This document shows positions 1 to 13,170 of a DNA stretch of 64,000 nucleotides, piece by piece; position 1 is the stretch's first letter; every line of letters starts with the position of its first letter. Origin of the DNA: Colletes latitarsis (Eukaryota > Arthropoda > Insecta > Hymenoptera > Colletidae); the NCBI RefSeq assembly GCF_051014445.1, contig NW_027488365.1, positions 1,798,001 through 1,862,000 on the forward strand, in the 5' to 3' direction. The notes under the pieces are model-generated. The model was not told where the DNA came from. It saw nothing but the letters and a program-made list of their open reading frames with translations, and did no database searches. The position numbers and the translations under genes are program-made.

Positions 1-420
1 CGCCTTCTTCACATACTTGTTGAACGGATCCTGGGTTTTTTCTGGTTTGGAACACGTAGTAATGTGGTACCACACTGAAACATTCAATTAAACCTGGTCT
101 TGATAAATATTTTAGAGAATAACGCATGTTAGGTCTGGGTTAGGTCTAGGATTTGCCTCATCAGGCTCATACTTTCGCATATTTCTCATACTTCATGGCT
201 AGATCCTGGGCTATTTCTGGATTGGATCACGTAGTAAAGTGGTACCACACTGAAACATTCAATGCAACCTGGTCTGGATATAAATTTTAGAGGATAACGC
301 ATGTTAGGTCAAGGTTAGGTCTAAGATTTGCCCTCATCAGGCTCACAGTGTCGCGTTTTTCACATACTTGTCGAACAGATCCTGGGTTTTTTTCTACTTT
401 GGATCACGCAGTAATGTGGT
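1..420 (+). repeat. Segment repeated at 3,332-3,750
   Basis: The window opens inside a monomer with the unusual CGCCTTCTTC and GGAACACGTAG variants. Both recur at 3,332 onward (there GGAACGCGTAG), offset 3,331 bp. The rare TTCAATGCAACCTGG variant near 260 is matched near 3,592. The offset is about 19 monomers less 13 bp. Confidence 0.75.
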
Positions 421-879
421 ACCACACTGAAACAGTCGATTAAACCTGGTTTCGATCAATATTTTTGAGGACAACGCATGTTAGGTCTAGGTTAGGCCTG
501 GGATTTTCACTCATCAGACTCATACTTTCGCATTCTTCACATACTTGTAGAACTGATCCTGGGTTTTTTCTGGTTTGGATCACGTAGTAATGTGGTACCA
601 CACTGAAACAGAAGATTAAACCTGGTTTCGATCAATATCGTAGAGGAAAACGAAAGTTAAGTCTGGGATTGGTCTGGGATTTGACCTCATCAGGCTCATA
701 CTTTCGCGTTTTTCACAGACTTGTTGCACAGATCCGGGGTTTTTTCTGGTTTGGATCCCGTAGTAGTGTGGTACCACACTGAAACAGTCCATCAAACCTG
801 GTTTCGCTCAATATTTTAGAGGATAACGCATGTTAGGTCTAGGTTAGGTCTGGGATTTGCTCTCATTAGGCTCATTCTT

Positions 880-2140
880 TCGCATATTTCTCATACTTCA
901 TGGCTAGATCCTGGGCTATTTCTGGATTGGATCACGTAGTAAAGTGGTACCACACTGAAACATTCAATGAAACCTGGTCTGGATAAAAATCTTAGAGGAT
1001 AACGCATGTTAGGTCAAGGTTAGGTCTAAGATTTGCCCTTATCAGGCTCACAGTTTCGCGTTTTTCACATACTTGTCGAACTGATGCTGGGTTTTTGTGG
1101 TTTGGATCACGTAGTAATGTGGTACCAGACTGAAACATTCAATTAAACCTGGTCTTGATAAATATTTTAGAGGATAACGCATGTTAGGTCTGGGATAGAT
1201 CTGGGATTAGCCCTCATCAGACTCATACTTTCGCACACTTCACATACTCGTTGAAGAGATCCTGGGTTTTTTTCTAGTTTGGATCACGCAGTAATGTGGT
1301 ACCACACTGAAACAGTCGATTAAACGTTTCGATCAATATTTTTGAGGATAACGCATGTTAGGTCTGGGATAGGTCTGGGATTAGCCCTCATCAGACTCAT
1401 ACTTTCGCTTTCTTCACATACTTGTTGAACGGATCCTGGGCTTTTTCTGGATTGCATCACGTAGTAATGTAGTACCACGCTGAAACAGTCAATGAAAACT
1501 GGTTTCCATCAATATTTTAGAGGACAACGCAAGTTAGGTCTAGGTAAGGCCTGAGATTTTCACTGATCAGACTCATACATTCGCATTCTTCACATACTTG
1601 TTGAACGGATCCTGGGTTTTTTCTGGTTTGGATCACGTAGTAATGTGGTACCACACTGAAACATTCAATTAAATCTGGTCTTGATAAATATTTTAGAGGA
1701 TAACGCATGTTAGGTCTGGGTTACGTCTAGGATTTGCCCTCATCAGGCTCATACTTTCGCATATTTCTCATACTTCATGGCTAGATCCTGGGCTGTTTCT
1801 GCATTGTATCACGTAGTAATGTGGTACCACGCTGAAACAGTCAATTAAACCTGGTTTCGATCAATATTTTAGAGGATAACGCAAGTTAGGTCTGGGATAG
1901 TTCTAGGTTTTGCCCTCATCAGGCTCTTACTATCGCATATTTCTCATACTTCATGGCTAGATCCTGGGCTATTTCTGGATTGGATCACGTAGTAAAGTGG
2001 TACCACACTGAAACATTCAATGAAACCTGTTCTGGATAAATATTTTAGAGGATAAAGCATCTTAGGTCTGGGTTAGGTCTAAGATTTGCCCTCATCAGGC
2101 TCACAGTTTCGCGTTTTTCACATACTTGTTAAACAGATCC
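880..2140 (+). repeat. 15-monomer-offset repeat, left copy
   Basis: This stretch matches 3,508-4,770 at an offset of 2,627-2,631 bp, close to 15 monomers. Shared diagnostic variants include GTCAAGGT in place of GTCTGGGT, CTCATCAGGCTCTTACTATCGC near 1,920 and 4,550, and GCATCTTAGG near 2,058. A 3-bp deletion near 1,326 and a 2-bp deletion near 4,046 account for drift in the offset. Many single-base differences make this pair older than those further right. Confidence 0.75.
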
Positions 2141-3507
2141 TGTGTTTTTTCTGGCTTGGATCACGTAGTAATGTGGTTCCACACTGAAACACTCGATTAA
2201 ACTTGGCTTCGATCAATATTTTAGAGGATAACGCAAGTTAGGTCTGGGATAGGTCTGGGATTTGCCCTCATCAGGCTCATACTTTCGCGTTTTTCACATA
2301 CTTGTTGAACGGATCCTGGGTTTTTCCTGGTTTGGGTCACGTAGTAAAGTGGGACCACACTGAAACAGTCAATTAAACCTGGTTTCGACCAATATTTTAG
2401 AGATTAATTCATGTTAGGTCTGGGATTTGCACTCATCAGGCTCATACTTTCGTACACTTCACATATTTGTTGAACGGATCCTGGGTTTTTTCTGGTTTGG
2501 ATCACGTAGTAATGTGGGTCCACACTGAAACAATCAATTAAACCTGGTCTTGATAAATATTTTAGAGGATAACACATGTTAGGTCTGGGATAGGTCTGGG
2601 ATTTGCCCTCATTAGACTCATACTTTCGCACACTTCACATACTCGTTGAACAGATCCTGCGTTATTTTCTGGTTTGGATCACATAGTAATGTGGTACCAC
2701 ACTGAAACATTCAATTAAACCTGGTCTTCATAAATATTTTAGAGGATAACGCATGTTAGGTCTGGGTTAGGTCTAGGATTTGCCCTCATCAGGCTCATAC
2801 TTTCGCATATTTCTCATACTTCATGGCTAGATCCTGGGCTATTTCTGGATTGGATCACGTAGTAAAGTGGTACCACACTGAAACATTCAATGAAACCTGG
2901 TCTGGATAAATATTTTAGAGGACAACGCATCTTAGGTCTGGGTTAGGTCCAAGATTTGCCCTCATCAGGCTCACAGTTTCGCGTTTTTCACATACTTGTT
3001 GAACAGATCCTGGTTTTTTTCTGGTTTGGATCACGAAGTAGTGTGGTACCACACTGAAACAGTCCATTAAACCTGGTTTCGCTCAAATTTTTAGAGGATA
3101 ACGCATGTTAGGTCTAGATTAGGTCTGGGATTTGCTCTCATCAGGCTCATTCTGTCGCATATTTCTCATACTTGATGGCTATATCCTGGGCTTCTTCTGG
3201 ATTGCATCACGTAGTAACGTAGTACCACACTGAAACAGTCAATGAAACCTGGTTTCCATCAATATTTTAGAGGACAACGCAAGTTAGGTCTAGGTAAGGC
3301 CTGAGATTTTCACTGATCAGACTCATACTTTCGCCTTCTTCACATACTTGTTGAACGGATCCTGGGTTTTTTCTGGTTTGGAACGCGTAGTAATGTGGTA
3401 CCACACTGAAACATTCAATTAAACCTGGTCTTGATAAATATTTTAGAGAATAACGCATGTTAGGTCTGGGTTAGGTCTAGGATTTGCCCTCATCAGGCTC
3501 ATGCTTT

Positions 3508-4770
3508 CGCATATTTCTCATACTTCATGGCTAGATCCTGGGCTATTTCTGGATTGGATCACGTAGTAAAGTGGTACCACACTGAAACATTCAATGCAAC
3601 CTGGTCTGGATAAAAATTTTAGAGGATAACGCATGTTAGGTCAAGGTAAGGTCCAAGATTTGCCCTCATCAGGCTCGCAGTTTCGCGTTTTTCACATACT
3701 TGTCGAACAGATCCTGGGTTTTTTGTGGATTGGATCACGTAGTAATGTGGTGCCACACTGAAACATTCAATTAAACCTGGTCTTGATAAATATTTTAGAG
3801 GATAACGCATGTTAGGTCTGGGATAGGTCTGGGATTAGCCCTCATCAGACTCATACTTTCGCACACTTCACATGCTCGTTGACGAGATCCTGGGTTCTTT
3901 TCTAGTTTGGATCACGCAGTAATGTGGTACCACACTGAAACAGTCGATTAAACCTGGTTTCGATCAATATTTTTGAGGATAACGCATGTTATGTCTGGGA
4001 TAGGTCTGGGATTAGCCCTCATCAGACTCATACTTTCGCTTTCTTCATACTTGTAGAACGGATCCTGGGCTTTTTCTGGATTGCATCACGTAGTAATGTA
4101 GTACCACACTGAAACAGTCACTGAAACCTGGTTTCCATCAATATTTTAGAGGACAATGCAAGTTAGGTCTAGGTAAGGACTGAGATTTTCACTGATCAGA
4201 GTCATACATTCGCATTCTTCACATACTTGTTGAACGGATCCTGGGTTTTTTCTGGTTTGGATCACGTAGTAATGTGGTACCACACTGAAACATTCAACTA
4301 AACCTGGTCTTCATAAATATTTTAGAGGATAACGCATGTTAGGTCTGGGTTACGTCTAGGATTTGCCCTCATCAGGCTCATACTTTCGTATATTTCTCAT
4401 ACTTCATGGCTAGATCCTGGGCTGTTTCTGCATTGTATCACGTAGTAATGTGGTACCACGCTGAAACAGTCAATTAAACCTGGTTTCGATCAATATTTTA
4501 GAGGATAACGCAGGTTAGGTCTGGGATAGGTCTAGGATTTGCCCTCATCAGGCTCTTACTATCGCATATTACTCATACTTCATGGCTAGATCCTGGGCTA
4601 TTTCTGGATTGGATCACGTAGTAAAGTGGTACCACACTGAAACATTCAATGAAACCTGTTCTGGATAAATATTTTAGAGGATAACGCATCTTAGGTCTGG
4701 GTTAGGTCTAAGATTTGCCCTCATCAGGCTCATACTGTCGCGTTTTTCACATACTTGTTAAACAGATCCT
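3508..4770 (+). repeat. 15-monomer-offset repeat, right copy
   Basis: Partner of 880-2,140. Its right part is also the beginning of the 2,290-bp-period duplication (see 4,295), so two layers of duplication overlap here. Confidence 0.7.
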
Positions 4771-6285
4771 GGGTTTTTTCTGGTTTGGATCACGTAGTAA
4801 TGTGGTAGCACACTAAAACAGTCAATTAAACCTGGTTTCGATCAATATTTTAGAGGATCACGCAAGCTAGGTCTGGGATAGGTCTGGGATTAGCCCTCAT
4901 CAGGCTCATTCTTTCGCATATTTCTCATACTTGATGGCTATATCCTGGGCTTTATCTGGATTGCATCACGTAGTAACGTAGTACCACACTGAAACAGTCA
5001 ATGAAACCTGGTTTCCATCAACATTTTAGAGGACAACGCAAGTTAGGTCTAGGTAAGGCCTGAGATTTTCACTAATCGGACTCATACATTCGCATTCTTC
5101 ACATACTTGTTGAACGGATCCTGGGTTTTTTCTGGTTTGGATCACGTAGTTATGTGGGTCCACACTGAAACAATCAATTAAACCTGGTCTTGATAAATAT
5201 TTTAGAGGATAACGCGTGTTAGGTCTGGGATAGGTCTGGGATTTGCCCTCATCAGACTCATACTTTCGCATTCTTCACATACTTGTTGAACTGATCCTGG
5301 GTTTTTTCTGGTTTGGATCACGTAGTAATGTGGTTCCACACTGAAACAGTCGGTTAAACCTGGTTTCGATCAATATTTTAGTGGACAACGCAAGTTAGGT
5401 CTGGAATAGGTCTGGGATTTGCCCTCATCAGACTCATACCTACGCACACTTCACATACTCGTTGAACAAATGCTGGGTTATTTTCTTGTTTGGATCACAT
5501 AGTAATGTGGTACCAAACTGAAACAGTCGATTATACCAGGTTTCGATCAATATTTTTGAGGATAACGCATGTTAGGTCTAGGTTAGGCCTGGGATTTTCA
5601 CTCACCAGACTCATACTTTCGCATTCCTCACATACTTGTTGAACGGATCCTGGGTTTTTTCTGGTTTGTATCACGTAGTAATGTGGTACCACACTGAAAC
5701 AGTCCATTAAACCTGGTTTGGATCAATATTTTAGAGGATAACGCATGTTAGGTCTAGGTTAGCCCTGGGATTTTCACCCATCAGACTCATACTTTCGCAT
5801 TCTTCTTATACTTGTTGAACGGATCCTGGGTTTTTTCTGGTTTGTATCACGTAGTAATGTGGTACCACACTGAAACAGTCCATTAAACCTGGTTTGGATC
5901 AATATTTTAGAGGATAACGCATGTTAGGTCTAGGTTAGCCCTAGGATTTTCACCCATCAGACTCATACTTTCGCATTCTTCTTATACTTGTTGACCTGAT
6001 CCTGGGCTTTTTCTGGATTGGATCACGTAGTAATGAAGTACAACACTGAAACAGTCAATTAAACCTGGTTTCCATCAATATTTTAGAGGACAGCGCATGT
6101 TAGGTCTAGGTTAGGCCTGGGATTTGCTCTGATCAGGGTCATACTTTCGCAGTTTTAACATACATCTTGACCTGATCGAGGGTTTTTTCTGCTTTGGATC
6201 ACGTAGTAAAGTGGTACCACACTGAAACAGTCCATTAAACCTGGTTTGGATCAATATTTTAGAGGATAACGCAAGTTAGGTCTGG
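4295..6285 (+). repeat. 2,290-bp-period duplication, copy 1
   Basis: Matches 6,585-8,575 at a constant offset of 2,290 bp (13 monomers plus 2 bp), with only scattered base differences. Rare shared variants mark the pairing: GACTCATACCTACGC near 5,431 and 7,721, the TATACCAGG variant near 5,531 and 7,821, and GATCAGGGTCATAC near 6,131 and 8,421. The constant offset and low divergence indicate recent origin. The left edge is ambiguous within shared monomer sequence. Confidence 0.88.
5641..5992 (+). repeat. Adjacent monomer doublet
   Basis: Two consecutive 176-bp units (5,641-5,816 and 5,817-5,992) are nearly identical, differing at one visible base in the AGCCCTGGGATT / AGCCCTAGGATT box. The same doublet is carried at 7,931-8,282 in the second copy, so it arose before the larger duplication. 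Confidence 0.8.
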
Positions 6286-6584
6286 GATAGGTCTAGGATT
6301 TGCCCTCATCAGACTCATACTTTCGCACACTTCACATACTCGTTGAACAGATCCTGGGTTATTTTCTGGTTTGGATCACATAGTAATGTGGTACCACACT
6401 GAAACAGTCGATTAAACCAGGTTTCGATCAATATTTTTGAGGATAACGCATGTTAGGTCTAGGTTAGGCCTGGGATTTTCACTCATCAGACTCATACTTT
6501 CGCATTCTTCACATACCTGTTGAACGGATCCTGGGTTTTTTCTGGTTTGGATCACGTAGTAATGTGGGTCCACACTGAAACAAT
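6286..6584 (+). repeat. Linker monomers between duplicated blocks
   Basis: About 300 bp of ordinary satellite monomer sequence closes the 2,290-bp period. Its right end (AATGTGGGTCCACACTG, then CAATCAACTAAACC) is a chimera: the left side resembles the monomer near 5,150 and the right side the monomer near 4,295. This marks the crossover that made the duplication. Confidence 0.65.
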
Positions 6585-8575
6585 CAACTAAACCTGGTCT
6601 TCATAAATATTTTAGAGGATAACGCATGTTAGGTCTGGGTTACGTCTAGGATTTGCCCTCATCAGGCTCATACTTTCGTATATTTCTCATACTTCATGGC
6701 TAGATCCTGGGCTGTTTCTGCATTGTATCACGTAGTAATGTGGTACCACGCTGAAACAGTCAATTAAACCTGGTTTCGATCAATATTTTAGAGGATAACG
6801 CAAGTTAGGTCTGGGATAGGTCTAGGATTTGCCCTCATCAGGCTCTTACTATCGCATATTACTCATACTTCATGGCTAGATCCTGGGCTATTTCTGGATT
6901 GGATCACGTAGTAAAGTGGTACCACACTGAAACATTCAATGAAACCTGTTCTGGATAAATATTTTAGAGGATAACGCATCTTAGGTCTGGGTTAGGTCTA
7001 AGATTTGCCCTCATCAGGCTCATACTGTCGCGTTTTTCACATACTTGTTAAACAGATCCTGGGTTTTTTCTGGTTTGGATCACGTAGTAATGTGGTAGCA
7101 CACTAAAACAGTCAATTAAACCTGGTTTCGATCAATATTTTAGAGGATCACGCAAGCTAGGTCTGGGATAGGTCTGGGATTAGCCCTCATCAGGCTCATT
7201 CTTTCGCATATTTCTCATACTTGATGGCTATATCCTGGGCTTTATCTGGATTGCATCACGTAGTAACGTAGTACCACACTGAAACAGTCAATGAAACCTG
7301 GTTTCCATCAACATTTTAGAGGACAACGCAAGTTAGGTCTAGGTAAGGCCTGAGATTTTCACTAATCGGACTCATACATTCGCATTCTTCACATACTTGT
7401 GGAACGGATCCTGGGTTTTTTCTGGTTTGGATCACGTAGTTATGTGGGTCCACACTGAAACAATCAATTAAACCTGGTCTTGATAAATATTTTAGAGGAT
7501 AACGCGTGTTAGGTCTGGGATAGGTCTGGGATTTGCCCACATCAGACTCATACTTTCGCATTCTTCACATACTTGTTGAACTGATCCTGGGTTTTTTCTG
7601 GTTTGGATCACGTAGTAATGTGGTTCCACACTGAAACAGTCGGTTAAACCTGGTTTCGATCAATATTTTAGTGGACAACGCAAGTTAGGTCTGGAATAGG
7701 TCTGGGATTTGCCCTCATCAGACTCATACCTACGCACACTTCACATACTCGTTGAACAAATGCTGGGTTATTTTCTTGTTTGGATCACATAGTAATGTGG
7801 TACCAAACTGAAACAGTCGATTATACCAGGTTTCGATCAATATTTTTGAGGATAACGCATGTTAGGTCTAGGTTAGGCCTGAGATTTTCACTCACCAGAC
7901 TCATACTTTCGCATTCTTCTTATACTTGTTGAACGGATCCTGGGTTTTTTCTGGTTTGTATCACGTAGTAATGTGGTACCACACTGAAACAGTCCATTAA
8001 ACCTGGTTTGGATCAATATTTTAGAGGATAACGCATGTTAGGTCTAGGTTAGCCCTGGGATTTTCACCCATCAGACTCATACTTTCGCATTCTTCTTATA
8101 CTTGTTGAACGGATCCTGGGTTTTTTCTGGTTTGTATCACGTAGTAATGTGGTACCACACTGAAACAGTCCATTAAACCTGGTTTGGATCAATATTTTAG
8201 AGGATAACGCATGTTAGGTCTAGGTTAGCCCTAGGATTTTCACCCATCAGACTCATACTTTCGCATTCTTCTTATACTTGTTGAACTGATCCTGGGCTTT
8301 TTCTGGATTGGATCACGTAGTAATGAAGTACAACACTGAAACAGTCAATTAAACCTGGTTTCCATCAATATTTTAGAGGACAGCGCATGTTAGGTCTAGG
8401 TTAGGCCTGGGATTTGCTCTGATCAGGGTCATACTTTCGCAGTTTTAACATACATCTTGACCTGATCGAGGGTTTTTTCTGCTTTGGATCACGTAGTAAA
8501 GTGGTACCACACTGAAACAGTCCATTAAACCTGGTTTGGATCAATATTTTAGAGGATAACGCAAGTTAGGTCTGG
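6585..8575 (+). repeat. 2,290-bp-period duplication, copy 2
   Basis: Partner of 4,295-6,285. Similarity stops near 8,575, where this copy reads GTCTGGCATAGG while copy 1 reads GTCTGGGATAGG and the two then fall into different monomer classes. Confidence 0.88.
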
Positions 8576-8740
8576 CATAGGTCTGGGATTCGCCCTCATC
8601 AGGCTCATACTGTCGCGTTTTTCACATACTTGTTGAACAGATCCTGGGTTTTTTCTGGTTTGGATCCCGTAGTAGTGTGGTACCACACTGAAACAGTCCA
8701 TTAAACCTGGTTTCGCTCAATATTTTAGAGGATAACGCAT

Positions 8741-10470
8741 GTTAGATCTAGGTTAGCCCTGGGATTTTCACTCAGCAGACTCATACTTTCGCATTCTTCA
8801 CATACTTGTTGGACTGATCCTGGGTTTTTTCTGGTTTGGATCACGTAGTAATGTGGTACCACACTGAAACAGTCGATTAAACCTTGATTCAATCAATATT
8901 TTAGAGGATAACGCAAGTTAGGTCTGGGATAGGTCTGGGATTTGACCCCATCAGACTCATACTTTCGCACACTTCACATACTCGTTGAACAGATCCTGGG
9001 TTATTTTCTGGTTTGGATCACATAGTAATGTGGTACCACACTGAAACAGTCGATTAAACCAGGTTTCGATCAATATTTTAGAGAATAATTCATGTGATGT
9101 CTAGGTTAGGTCTGGGATTTGCTCTCATCAGGCTCATTCTTTCGCATATTTCTCATACATGTTGAACAGATCCTGGGTTTTTTCTGGTTTGGATCACTTA
9201 GTAATGTGGGACCACACTGAAACAATCAATTAAACCTGGTTTCGATCAATATTTTTGAGGATAACACATGTTAGGTCTTGGTTAGGTTTGGGATTTCCAC
9301 TCATCAGACTCATACTTTCGCATTCTTCACATACTTGTTGAACGGATCATGGGTTTTTTCTGGTTTGGATCACGTAGTAATGTGGGACCACACTGAAACA
9401 ATCAATTAAACCTGGTCTTGATAAATATTTTAGAGGATAACGCATGTTAGGCCTGGGATAGGTCTAGGATCTGCCCTCATCAGGCTCATACTTTCGCATA
9501 TTTCTCATACTTCATGGCTAGATCCTGGGCTATTTCTGGATTGGATCACTTAGTAATGTGGTACCACACTGAAACAGTCAACTAAACCTGGTCTTGATAA
9601 ATATTTTAGAGGATAACGCATGTTAGGTCTGGGTAAGGTCTAGGATTTGCCCTCGTCAGGCTCATACTTTCGCATATTTCTCATACTTCATGGCAAGATC
9701 CTGGGCTATTTCTGGATTAGATCACGAAGTAATGTGGTACCACACTGAAACAGTCAATTAAACTTGGTTTCCATCAATATCTTAAAGGAAAACGCAAGTT
9801 AGGTCTGGGATAGGTCTTGGATTTGCCCTCATCAGGCTCATACTTTCGCGTTTTTCACATACTTTTTGAACAGATCCTGGGTTTTTTCTGGTTTGGATCA
9901 CGTAGTAGTATGGTACCACACTGAAACAGTCCATTGAACCTGGTTTGGATCAATATTTTAGAGGATAACACATGTTAGGTCTAGGTTAGGTCTGGGATTT
10001 TCACTCATCAGACTCATACTTTCGCATTCTTCACATACTTGTTGAACGGATCCTGGGTTTTTTCTGGTTTGGATCACGTAGTAATGTGGTACCACACTGA
10101 AACAGTCGATTAAACCTGGTTTCGATCAATATTTTAGAGGATAACGCAAGTTAAGTCTGGGATTGGTCTGGGATTTGACCTCATCAGACTCACACTTTCG
10201 CACACTTCACATACTCGTTGAACAGATCCTGGGTATTTTCTGGTTTGGATCACGTAGTGATGTGGTACCACACTGAAACAGTCGATTAAACCAGGTTTCG
10301 ATCAATATTTTTGAGGATAACGCATGTTAGGTCTGGGTTAGGCCTGGGATTTTCACTCGTCAGGCTCATTCTTTCTCATATTTCTCATACATGTTGAACA
10401 GATCCTGGGTTTTTTCTGGATTGGATCACGTAGTAACGTGGGACCACACTGAAACAGTCAATTAAACCTA
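8741..10470 (+). repeat. Segment repeated at 15.4-17.2 kb, left copy
   Basis: Matches 15,433-17,160 at an offset of 6,692 bp (38 monomers plus 4 bp). Shared rare variants include GTTAGATCTAGGTT at the start, TCATGTGATGTC near 9,090 and 15,782, and CTCATTCTTTCTCATATTTC near 10,366 and 17,058. The matched stretch is about 1.73 kb. Related monomers occur again near 60.6-61.2 kb. Confidence 0.8.
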
Positions 10471-11649
10471 GTTTCGATCAATAATTTAGAGGATAACGCA
10501 TTTTAGGTCTAGGTTAGGTCTGGGACTTGCTCTCATCAGGCTCATTCTTTCGCATATTTCTCATACTTGATGGCTAGATCCTGGGCTTTTTCTGGATTGC
10601 ATCACGTAGTAATGTAGTACCACACTGAAACAGTCAATGAAACCTGGTTTTCATCAATATTTTACAGGACAGCGCAAGTTAGGTCTAGGTAAGGCCTGAG
10701 ATTTTCACTGATCAGACTCATACTTTCGCATTCTTCACATACTTGTTGAACGGATCCTGGGTTTTTTCTGGTTTGGATCACGTAGTAATGTGGTACCACA
10801 CTGAAACAGTCGATTAAACCTGGTTTCGATCAATATTTTAGAGGATAACGCAAGTTAAGTCTGGGATTGGTTTGGGATTTTCACTCATCAGACTCATACT
10901 TACGCATTCTACACATACTTGTTGAACGGATCCTGGGGTTTTTCTGGTTTGGATCACGTAGTAATGTGGGACCACACTGAAACAGTCAATTAAACCTAGT
11001 TTCGATCAATATTTTAGAGAATAATTCATGTTAGGTCTAGGTTAGGTCTGGGATTTGCTCTCATCAGGCTCATACTTTCGCACACTTCACATACTCGTTT
11101 GACAGATCCTGGGTTATTTTCTGGTTTGGATCACGTAGTAACGTGGGACCACACTGAAACAGTCAATTAAACCTGGTTTCGATCAATATTTTAGAGAATA
11201 ATTCATGTTATGTCTAGGTTAGGTCTGGGATTCGCCCTCATCAGGCTCATACTTTCGCGTTTTTCACATACTTGTTGAACTGATCCTGGGTTTTTACTGG
11301 TTTGGATCACGTGGTAATGTCGTACCACACTGAAACATTCAATTAAACCTGGTTTTGATCAATATTTTAGAGAATAATTCATGTTAGATCTATGTTAGGT
11401 CTGGTATTTGCTCTCATCAGGCTCATTCTTTCGCATATTTCTCATACTTGATGGCTAGATCCTGGGCTTTTTCTGGATTGCATCACGTAGTAATGAAGTA
11501 CAACACTGAAACAGTCAATTCAACCTGGTATCGATCAATATTTTAGAGAATAATTCATGTTATGTCTAGGTTAGGTCTGGGATTCGCCCTCATCAGGCTC
11601 ATACTTTCGCGTTTTTCACATACTTGTTGAACGGATCCTGGGTTTTTTC

Positions 11650-13170
11650 TGGTTTCGTTAACGTAGTAATGTGGTACCACACTGAAACATTCAATTAAAC
11701 CTGATCTTGATAAATATTTGAGAGGATAACGCATGTTAGGTTTGGGTTAAGTCCTGGATTTGCCCTCATCAGTCTCATACTTTCGCATATTTCTCATACT
11801 TCATGGCTAGATCCTGGGCTGTTTCTGGATTGTATCACGTAGTAATTTGGTACCACGCTGAAACAGTCAATTAAACCTGGTTTCGATCAATATTTTGCAG
11901 GATAACGCAAGTTAGGTCTGGCATAGGTCTGGGATTCGCCCTCATCAGACTCATACTTTCGCGTTTTTCACATACTTGTTGAACTGATCCTGGGCTTTTT
12001 CTGGTTTGCATCACGTAGTAATGTGGTACCACACTGAAACAGTCAATTAAGCCTGGTTTCGATCAATATTTTAGAGAATAATTCATGTTAGGTTTAGGTT
12101 AGGTCTGGGATTTGCTCTCATCAGGCTCATACTTTCGCAAACTTCACATACTCGTTTGACAGATCCTGGGTTATTTTCTGGTTTGGATCACGTAGTAATG
12201 TGGGACCACATTGAAACAGTCAATTAAACCTGGTTTCGATCAATATTTTAGAGAATAATTCATGTTAGGTCTAGGTTAGGCCTGGGATTTGCTCTCATCA
12301 GGGTCATACTTTCGCAGTTTTAACATACATGTTGACCTGATCGAGAGTTTTTTCTGCTTTGGATCACGAAGTAAAGTGGTACCACACTGAAACAGTCCAT
12401 TAAACCTGGTTTGGATCAATATTTTTGAGGATAACGCATGTTAGGTCTAGGTTAGGCCGGGGAATTTCACTCATCAGGCTCATACTTTCGCATATTTCTC
12501 ATACTTCATGGCTAGATCCTGGGCTGTTTCTGGATTGTATCACATAGTAATGTGGTACCACGCTGAAACAGTCGATTAAACCTGGTTTCGATCAATATTT
12601 TAGAGGATAACGCATGTTAGGTCTAGGTTAGGCCTGGGATTTGCCCTCATCAGGGTCATACTTTCGCAGTTTTAACATACATGTTGACCTGATCGAGGGT
12701 TTTTTCTGCTTTGGATCACGTAGTAAAGTGGTACCACACTGAAACAGTCCATTTAACCTGGTTTGGATCAATATTTTAGAGGATAACGCATGTTAGGTCT
12801 AGGTTAGCCCTGGGATTTTCACTCATCAGACTCATACTTTCGCATTCTTCACATACTTGTTGAACGGATCCTGGGTTTTTTCTGGTTTCGTTAACGTAGT
12901 AATGTGGTACCACACTGAAACATTCAATTAAACCTGATCTTGATAAATATTTGAGAGGATAACGCATGTTAGGTTTGGGTTAAGTCCTGGATTTGCCCTC
13001 ATCAGTCTCATACTTTCGCATATTTCTCATACTTCATGGCTAGATCCTGGGCTGTTTCTGGATTGTATCACGTAGTAATTTGGTACCACGCTGAAACAGT
13101 CAATTAAACCTGGTTTCGATCAATATTTTGCAGGATAACGCAAGTTAGGTCTGGCATAGGTCTGGGATTC
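11650..13170 (+). repeat. 1,233-bp internal offset in copy I
   Basis: The TGGTTTCGTTAACGTAG monomer and its right-hand neighbours occur twice, from 11,651 and from 12,884. Copy II has this only once, from about 20,457. Either copy I duplicated seven monomers or copy II lost them by exchange between the two near-identical stretches. Confidence 0.75.

Noticed and set aside
5641..8282. Transposon-derived tandem repeat (for example from a terminal repeat or helitron)
   Set aside because: No transposase or reverse-transcriptase fragment, no terminal inverted repeats and no target-site duplications anywhere in the window.
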